A stretch of 25,981 nucleotides of DNA from a virus. The number at the start of each line of letters is the position of its first letter. Position 1 is the first letter of the stretch. Shown one piece after another: positions 20,977 to 25,981 of the stretch. A model generated the notes under the pieces. That model did not search any database. It was not told where the DNA came from and saw only the letters and a list, made by a program, of their open reading frames with translations. The translations under genes were made by a program, and so were the position numbers. The stretch spans positions 1 to 25,981 of the IMG/VR virus record IMGVR_UViG_3300032242_001775; one strand, given 5' to 3'.

Positions 20977-21543
20977 AGATGGGTTGGAAAAAAGTCCGTT
21001 TCCGTTGCCGGTGGCGGGATTGGCGACCAGATCCGCGCTGTAAAGCTCACAGACCCGTGCCGCATAGGCCACGATGTCGTCTTGGTACTGCGGGTTGATT
21101 GATCCAGAGACATCGTCCTCGTCGCCATCCGGCTCCATGTCTTTGCCGTTGATGGCTTCCGGCGCATTCATGAAGGAAATGGAGATGCCAAAATTGCTAG
21201 GCATGGTTTCGGCCATCTCAATGATGGTCGCGTAGTTCTCGTGACTCTTGAGGAGATAAAGGTCACCACGGGCGCAGTCGCCATCGGCAACAATGTCACG
21301 GATGGAGCCGATCAACTCCTCGATGTCGGTGCCGTGGGCAAGCTTAACCGGAACCCCATCGGGGAAGGTGGCGGCTGCGGCCACAACTTCAGTAATGGTC
21401 TGATCGTCAATGATCATCGGCTCACCGAGGAAGCTGTGTCCTTTGGCTTCACCCTTGGTGATGACTCGGACGCCACGGATCACTCCGCCCTCGGCGTCGA
21501 CGCGGGAATCGGTAGCTGTTGCAAATAGCGAGACCTTGGACAT
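20335..21543 (-). CDS. Prohead protease fused to scaffold
   Basis: This 402-aa protein starts at ATG 21543 (MSKVSLFATATDSRVDAEGG) with a GGGAAGG site and a TTTGACA box in front. Residues 1-165 look like a phage head-maturation serine protease: VPVKLAHGTDIEELIGSIRDI with His near residue 70, DLYLLKSHENY, and SNFGISISF with the probable nucleophile Ser. A stretch of Pro/Glu/Val-rich repeats follows (EVKGPEGTQN twice), then a coiled coil (about 300-350) and a C-terminal helical tail (SFFQANRQEIERSIAARLK), as in scaffolds. It precedes the capsid gene by 24 bp. Confidence 0.8.
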   Translation of the reverse strand: MSKVSLFATATDSRVDAEGGVIRGVRVITKGEAKGHSFLGEPMIIDDQTITEVVAAAATFPDGVPVKLAHGTDIEELIGSIRDIVADGDCARGDLYLLKSHENYATIIEMAETMPSNFGISISFMNAPEAINGKDMEPDGDEDDVSGSINPQYQDDIVAYAARVCELYSADLVANPATGNGNGLFSNPSMSEPTTPEAPVEEIAVTAEEVVSEPTIEPAAKVAEVAPEVTEEPASEVKEELEVKGPEGTQNDPEGGKEVKGPEGTQNLPEEVKVDEPSKKEKVPAPAELSRSWNAVTTELESTRTELSKIQTELSRVQSDLETAKTELSKRDSEMVELRFLHRSVLSVMGLSASIEIPEIVEEAPALSIIEQYESMSAGPERLSFFQANRQEIERSIAARLK

Positions 21544-21560
21544 TGCTTTCCTTCCCAATG

Positions 21561-23063
21561 TCAAACCGCAGAAGCTGAATTTGGTGCCGACTGATCCACC
21601 GAGCCCGGAGTTCCGGGTGCCGGAGGAAAGACTTCGGAAGTTGTGAGTTCCACCCCTTCCTGTGAGGCGATCTCCTGCACAAGTTTCTTCCGGCGGGCCG
21701 CGAAGCGGATGATGTCGGCGTCCTGAGTGTCGGCATCCAATCCTTGCAGGGCGTAATATCTCTGCGGGGAAATCTGACCACGGAGCAGGAGGTCACTCAT
21801 CAGGCGTCCATCTCTTCCGAAATCCACCGACAGGCGGGCCGGAGGCGTAAAGTCCACCCTCCACCAATCCTCTCCATCGTTGGGCATCGGAAGCCGACCG
21901 GCTTGGATCTCATTCCAAATCCAGAACCTCCAGAACGGCGCCGCAAAACTCTGGGTGATGATATCGCGGATCTCATCAAGCGCGGAAGCGGCCTCTTCTA
22001 AGATCCAGCGTTGGTTGGCACCACCGGCGTCCGTGGAACAAAAAAGAAACTGGCTTGAAAATCCAAGGCCCACACTGATCTCCTCTTTGAGAGTTTCAAG
22101 GAACTCTTTCATGTTCCCGGCGGGGTGGTTGTTGAGAATGCTCTCCACCTTTTCTCCGGGCTTGAGCTGCGGAATGATGGAGCCATTGGACAAAGCATCC
22201 ACGGTCATCGGTTGCTGACTGCTGGTGGACTGACCCTTGACCAGTGAAGAACCAAGTCCGATCTGCCCGGCCTCTGGTGAGGTGATCACCAAAGCCATCG
22301 AGGCACCGATCTTGGCCGACTGTTTCTCAAAGGCAAGATATTCGGCAATGTCTTGAAGGGTATTGGCGGCGCGGGCCAGCCAGCTGGGTGCGCGGGTGTA
22401 CCCCACGCGATAAGCACGGCGAACGTGGCCTCCCATGTCCTCGGCGCGGACATCGTTGTAGTCTTGAGAGGCCGGAGCTTTCAGCACCCGGTAGCGGATT
22501 GGCTTGCCAAGCTTCCCGACCTGAACACCGTCCACCCATCCTTCATCCTCTTTGCCGACGGGCGATCCAACATTTTCTCCAGGGATAATGCGAAAAAGCC
22601 CACGCCCTGAACTGGAGGTGATCCGTTGCCAGAATACGTCACCGGCAATCGCCATCTGGCGCACCAGAAGCGGGACCGCCTGATCAAAGTTCACAAAGCC
22701 TGCGACATCCACACCGAAAGCGGCATTCTTGCAAGAGTCACCAAAAGCCTGCTCGGCTTGACGGTTCCACTTCTCATCCATCGTGCGGGCCTGCGGCTGA
22801 AGCGGGCCGACAAGGCGGGCAATCTTGTCCACGGCACCTCCGGCCAAACCGCTGTTGTTGTAAAGCCACTGCGCTTTCTTGATCAGCTCCTGACGGCTTC
22901 CCGATGAAAGCTCCTTTTGAGCATCCAGCGTCGGGCTATAAATCCACATCCGTTGCGGATTAAACCGATAGGATGCCTCGTAAGCTGCAAGATCGGTTGC
23001 GGTTTTCTTGGGGCGTCCGGCTCCGGGGCGTGACCCGCCCCTGTTTGATTTGCGCTCAGTCAT
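21561..23063 (-). CDS. Portal protein (lambda GpB family type)
   Basis: This 500-aa protein starts at ATG 23063. A TTTTTGACA box lies 13 nt before it, and an alternative GTG 12 nt further upstream is less likely. Dodecameric portals form the head vertex through which DNA is packaged. Family features are AQWLYNNSGLAGGAVDKIARLV near the N-terminus, RQMAIAGDVFWQRI, LFRIIPGENVGSP, VDALSNGSIIPQLKPGEKVE and the tail SQFLFCSTDAGGANQRWILEEA...FAAPFWRFWIWNEI. An unusual N-terminal arm GGSRPGAGRPKK resembles DNA-binding GR-rich motifs. The C-terminus is Pro/Ser-rich. The gene stop is the TGA within the next gene's TTTGACA box. Confidence 0.9.
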   Translation of the reverse strand: MTERKSNRGGSRPGAGRPKKTATDLAAYEASYRFNPQRMWIYSPTLDAQKELSSGSRQELIKKAQWLYNNSGLAGGAVDKIARLVGPLQPQARTMDEKWNRQAEQAFGDSCKNAAFGVDVAGFVNFDQAVPLLVRQMAIAGDVFWQRITSSSGRGLFRIIPGENVGSPVGKEDEGWVDGVQVGKLGKPIRYRVLKAPASQDYNDVRAEDMGGHVRRAYRVGYTRAPSWLARAANTLQDIAEYLAFEKQSAKIGASMALVITSPEAGQIGLGSSLVKGQSTSSQQPMTVDALSNGSIIPQLKPGEKVESILNNHPAGNMKEFLETLKEEISVGLGFSSQFLFCSTDAGGANQRWILEEAASALDEIRDIITQSFAAPFWRFWIWNEIQAGRLPMPNDGEDWWRVDFTPPARLSVDFGRDGRLMSDLLLRGQISPQRYYALQGLDADTQDADIIRFAARRKKLVQEIASQEGVELTTSEVFPPAPGTPGSVDQSAPNSASAV

Positions 23064-23171
23064 ACCGACCGCCACCTGTCAAAAATCAAAGGGAAATCAA
23101 ACGGGGTTACCCGCGCTGGCATTTGCCATATAGAGCCGACCGATATGGCCGACACGCGGGCCAAGAAAAAC

Positions 23172-23486
23172 TCAGGTCACCGACCACGTCCGAGAATAGT
23201 CGGGACGGGTGCCAAGCTGGCGGCTGGTAATCGTTCCGTCGGAGTTGGCAGGATAGTCACCCTTTTCCTTGCGGACATCCATCACGATTTCCAGATACAA
23301 CCACTTGGGAAAAGTGACCTCGCCATTGGCCGACCCGCCATCGGAGGCCGTGCCGGTAATCGTGACCTCCTCCGTTGCGGAAAGGAATATGGCATCGGAC
23401 AGAACCTGAAGCTCCTCAAGGCTCTTGTAGCGGAGATAGCTTTTGATTCCAGAGACCCTCTGGTGATCGACCGTGTTGACGCTCAT
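23172..23486 (-). CDS. Small head-tail connector-like protein
   Basis: This 104-aa protein starts at ATG 23486 with TTTGACT 13 nt upstream. It lies between large terminase and portal, where lambda-like phages have gpW. The sequence has a helix (IKSYLRYKSLEELQVLSDAIFLS), two strands (EEVTITGTASDGG, ANGEVTFPKWLYLEIVMDV) and a polar tail ending RPDYSRTWSVT. Resemblance to gpW is positional rather than motif-based. After its TGA stop the same frame stays open for 24 more codons (VFLGPRVGHIGRLYMANA...), so a longer product by read-through is conceivable but unproven. Confidence 0.55.
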   Translation of the reverse strand: MSVNTVDHQRVSGIKSYLRYKSLEELQVLSDAIFLSATEEVTITGTASDGGSANGEVTFPKWLYLEIVMDVRKEKGDYPANSDGTITSRQLGTRPDYSRTWSVT

Positions 23487-23515
23487 GCCAACGCGGCCAA
23501 GTCAAACCATGCTGA

Positions 23516-25282
23516 TCAGTTTTCTTTTACAGGATCCGGTTCCCTGCGACCGAAATTGTTCCTCATGATTGCCCAGGCCACGCAGTGGAGTTTCGAGCAG
23601 TCTCCGTAGTGATCGGCGGCGACTTTTTTCCAGTAGAATGGAGAGACCCGGGAGTTCTTATTCTCCAGCATCTGCTGGCCGGAATGGCCGTCGATAAAGT
23701 CACGTCCTACGTCCTCGGGAAGATGCAGCCGTGGCGGGAGCTTCTTTTTGATGCGCTCGAGATAGAGGTGCGTCTTCCACGCAAAGTCGCCGTAGGTGTA
23801 GAGCAGGAGATTCAGCCCCTTGATGGATGTCACGGCGTAATTCCCGAACGTGCTTTCGGATCCTTTCGATGGGTAGTAGAGTCCTCCTGACTTGGCACAG
23901 ACGCCATAAACCCTTTCTGTCAGGAAGCCGGAATCGATCAGTCCCGCCGTGATCCCGATCACATCCCCTCCCCCGGGCAACTGATACCGGCGGGACGCTA
24001 GGAAATCCGCAGAGATCAGATCCTCCACCGACAAGACGGTGCCGTAATCGATGACCCAGCTCTCTCCCTGGTCATTGCGAGCTTCCACCGACCAGTGGGT
24101 CTGTTTCTCACCCGGATCAGCGCACATGGTCAGGATCACCGGAGATCCATCCCTCACGACCTCATCGGGAATGTCACGCAGCCGGTAGCCGGTACGCAGA
24201 TCGAGGATCGCCTCTTCCCGAACCGATGCGGCGCGGTTTTCAAATGGCAAGCCCTCGTAGGTATTCCGAAAATCATGCAGGCCTCCGGGAGTGGATTGCT
24301 TCTGGAGGAACAGCTTGGCCAGTTCCCCCCACGTCATCTGGGGCGAATACAGGGCGGAAATATGGCAGGAGATATGATCCCGGGGCGCGGAGGGATTTCC
24401 AGCAATCCACCTCCCGGAGGCCACAAGATCCCTCTGGATCTCCTGTGGCCAAAGTTCCCCGCAATCCCGGCACTGATAGCAGGCAGAATCGGCCACGCCA
24501 TCCAGATCCCATGCCCCTCCCGGCAGGCGAAGATCATCAGACCACCGAACCTGGTCGAACTCAAGATGCTGCTCTGATCCACAGGACCGGCAGGCGACAT
24601 GGTAACGGTGCTGACTACCGGCCATGAACTGCGTCCAGATCGCCGATGTCTCGACCGTGGGAGTCGATGCCAGGACACGTTTGCAGATGTTCCGGTAGAA
24701 GTTCGTGCGGGCCATCGCCAGCTCAAGGGAAGGAGCTTCCGTAGCGGAGGCGTCCGGCCACTTGTCCACCTCGTCACAGAAAAGGTAGCGGGTGGGGCGA
24801 GAGGCAAGATTGGCCTCTGAGTTGGAGCCGACCAGCTTGACCGTGCAGCTCTTGAATTGCATCTCGGTTTTCTTAAAGAGATCGGGATCCTCCGGCATGA
24901 ATGGACGCAGCGCTGCGCACGACCGGACACGCGGGATCAGTTCACGCTCGCTCCAGCTCTTGGCGTTCTCAGCCGTCGAGGTGACATAGAGCACCGGCCC
25001 CGGATCCTCGGCGACGGCGTACTGGATGAGATTGGCCAGCAGGGTGGTACCACCGATCTGGGCGCTTTTCACAAAGGTTATCTGCCGGATCGTGCGATCT
25101 CCAAACCAGAGGTGAAGCTGACGAAGGTACGGCGTAAAATCACAGGAGAATCGTCCTGGGCGCGGGGAGAAGCGAGGATCCAGAACGATCTCCCTCTCGG
25201 CCCATGTCAGCGGATCAACACGGTCTTTCGGCTCCCACATCGAGGCGAGATCCGACTCAAGCCTCTGGAGTGCCGGTGACAT
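23516..25282 (-). CDS. Terminase large subunit (GpA family)
   Basis: This 588-aa protein, with ATG 25282, overlaps the small terminase by 26 bp. It is the ATPase-nuclease motor that cuts and packages DNA. The N-terminal ATPase has the Walker A-like VKSAQIGGTT (about 71-80), the coupling segment LASTPTVE, and Walker B RYLFCDE (Asp170-Glu171). A cysteine cluster at CRSCG (231, 234) and CYQCRDC (268, 271, 274) fits the zinc-binding insert seen in GpA-type terminases. The nuclease half has MCADPG (Asp389), GLIDSG (Asp450) and DHYGDCSKL. The RNase H-like order is complete. Confidence 0.93.
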   Translation of the reverse strand: MSPALQRLESDLASMWEPKDRVDPLTWAEREIVLDPRFSPRPGRFSCDFTPYLRQLHLWFGDRTIRQITFVKSAQIGGTTLLANLIQYAVAEDPGPVLYVTSTAENAKSWSERELIPRVRSCAALRPFMPEDPDLFKKTEMQFKSCTVKLVGSNSEANLASRPTRYLFCDEVDKWPDASATEAPSLELAMARTNFYRNICKRVLASTPTVETSAIWTQFMAGSQHRYHVACRSCGSEQHLEFDQVRWSDDLRLPGGAWDLDGVADSACYQCRDCGELWPQEIQRDLVASGRWIAGNPSAPRDHISCHISALYSPQMTWGELAKLFLQKQSTPGGLHDFRNTYEGLPFENRAASVREEAILDLRTGYRLRDIPDEVVRDGSPVILTMCADPGEKQTHWSVEARNDQGESWVIDYGTVLSVEDLISADFLASRRYQLPGGGDVIGITAGLIDSGFLTERVYGVCAKSGGLYYPSKGSESTFGNYAVTSIKGLNLLLYTYGDFAWKTHLYLERIKKKLPPRLHLPEDVGRDFIDGHSGQQMLENKNSRVSPFYWKKVAADHYGDCSKLHCVAWAIMRNNFGRREPDPVKEN

Positions 25283-25862
25283 CGGTGGCGGGGGTTTTTG
25301 TAATCCACGGAGCCGATGCCGAAGCACTGGCAAGCTCGCGGAGGATGGCGACCACTTCTTCTCTGACAATCCCTCCGACATCAACATGGGACTCGATCCG
25401 AGCCGCAAGGACATCGGGAAGGTTTTCCATCAACTGCTTGGCCATTGCCATATTCCCCAGGATAAACTCGGAAACCTTGGAAACATCGACAAGGCGACCG
25501 GCTGCGGTGGCGATCTTGAGGTTGTTCTCAGAAACCGAAGCCCAGAGCTTGTGCGCTTCGATGGAGGACTTCAGAAGAGTCGGAAGGGAGTTGATGTCAC
25601 CTCGGGATTCGGCCTGATCACAGAGCAGACTCAGCCTGGCATGGCGCACGGCAGCGGCCTGCTCGGTTTCCTCCGGGGTCATGGGCTTGGCACTGGCCTC
25701 GGGACGTGCAAAGGAAAACTGAGAATCCTGTGCACGTGACCGCAGGAAATCGCGCCAACGGGGGTCGTCGGAGTTGCGCCAATTCCGAACGGCGCGGACG
25801 GAGACGGAATGGACCTTGGCACATTCCTCGATTAGGGCGGATTCATGGCGGGACTTCCTCAT
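25257..25862 (-). CDS. Terminase small subunit
   Basis: This 201-aa protein begins at ATG 25862 (MRKSRHESALIEECAKVHS). The N-terminus is a helix-turn-helix-like DNA-recognition domain (ALIEECAKVHSVSVRAVRNW, then RWRDFLRSRA). The middle (about 70-160) is helical and probably mediates oligomerisation. The Ala-rich C-terminus contacts the large subunit in known systems. It is the first gene of the visible late operon. A TTTGACA box lies 13 nt before the ATG and direct repeats lie just upstream. The 3' end overlaps the large subunit gene by 26 bp. Confidence 0.8.
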   Translation of the reverse strand: MRKSRHESALIEECAKVHSVSVRAVRNWRNSDDPRWRDFLRSRAQDSQFSFARPEASAKPMTPEETEQAAAVRHARLSLLCDQAESRGDINSLPTLLKSSIEAHKLWASVSENNLKIATAAGRLVDVSKVSEFILGNMAMAKQLMENLPDVLAARIESHVDVGGIVREEVVAILRELASASASAPWITKTPATDVTGTPEA

Positions 25863-25981
25863 GGCTTCCGAGGAATGTCAAAGGAACGGAACGGAAGAGA
25901 TCGGGAACGGAAGGAACCTAAGTGGTTCCCTAACCTTGCCGGATAATTCACGCGAAATCTACGGCAGTGCGCCAGATCGGA
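25863..25981 (-). promoter_or_regulatory. Upstream region of terminase small gene with iterons and palindrome
   Basis: The plus strand has GGAACGGAA at 25883-25891, 25888-25896 and 25904-25912. A perfect 6-bp palindrome follows (GGAACC at 25913-25918, GGTTCC at 25924-25929, loop TAAGT). Short repeats next to the small terminase gene are where packaging (cos/pac) recognition sites normally lie. No clear sigma-70 promoter was found. The last ten minus-strand codons before TGA 25950-25948 could be the end of another gene (PIWRTAVDFA), but the window stops there. Confidence 0.35.

Noticed and set aside
20417-21043. 208-aa plus-strand Ser-rich ORF
   Set aside because: It is a shadow of the Glu/Pro/Val-rich linker of the protease/scaffold gene, whose codons read as Ser/Thr/Gly on the other strand.
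5535-25882. TTGACA boxes as ordinary sigma-70 -35 promoters for each gene
   Set aside because: At 13-17 nt from the start codon, a -10 element 17 bp downstream would lie at or within the coding region, and no TATAAT-like hexamers are seen there.
1-25981. CRISPR arrays, insertion sequences, complete tRNA or rRNA genes
   Set aside because: No regularly spaced repeats, transposase motifs, full cloverleaf or rRNA-like stretches were found on either strand.

Overview
The window is about 26 kb of a tailed temperate bacteriophage (siphovirus-type, long non-contractile tail). It is either a free or circularised phage genome opened near its attachment site, or a prophage. Almost everything from position 25862 down to 2254 lies on the minus strand in the usual late order: packaging, portal, protease/scaffold, capsid, head-tail joining, tail tube, tail chaperone, tape measure, tail tip, fibre, lysis, then a few nucleotide and metal-enzyme genes. 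The host is probably Gram-negative, because the lysis block encodes a lipoprotein with spanin-like architecture. Many start codons lack a clear Shine-Dalgarno sequence. That would fit a lineage such as Verrucomicrobiota, but this is a weak inference and no host gene is visible.

Left part (1-2260). A tRNA 3'-end-like segment (198-222) is flanked by paired GGCTACACT repeats and followed by a tyrosine integrase on the plus strand (317-1432). Next come a minus-strand helix-turn-helix gene, partly antisense to the integrase, and two divergent 54-residue ribbon-helix-helix genes that resemble each other. The two share a 99-bp AT-rich intergenic region with repeated ATTGATATACA boxes, which looks like the lysogeny control switch. 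A small plus-strand membrane protein follows.

Accessory and lysis block (2254-5840, minus). In transcription order this holds a small coiled-coil membrane protein, a spanin-like lipoprotein, a holin-like protein, a GH108 endolysin, a deoxynucleotide kinase, a metallophosphoesterase, a small unknown protein and a mini HExxH protein. Most are coupled by 4-nt overlaps.

Tail tip and fibre (5837-13112, minus). This holds a repeat-containing fibre, a short baseplate-like protein, a GlcNAc-type glycosyltransferase, a zinc-ribbon protein, a Cys-rich protein with a Ser/Thr/Pro linker, and two unknown structural proteins. About 7.2-13.1 kb is visibly more AT-rich than the rest.

Tail body and head (13109-25862, minus). 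The tape measure and a basic tail protein come first, reading left to right. They are separated from the other tail genes by an inserted plus-strand cassette: an ATP-dependent DNA ligase and a ribbon-helix-helix protein. The tail chaperone reads through a classic CCCAAAA slippery site into a second ORF that had no other explanation. The rest is tail tube, completion proteins, major capsid (followed by a terminator), protease with a nested scaffold, portal, connector, and large and small terminase.

The most notable observations are the programmed -1 frameshift in the tail chaperone, a TTTGAC(A/T) box 13-17 nt upstream of nine start codons, the divergent paralogous ribbon-helix-helix switch, the candidate unimolecular spanin with two possible starts, and the ligase cassette inside the tail operon. 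No CRISPR array, insertion sequence, rRNA or complete tRNA was seen, and no replication genes are present.
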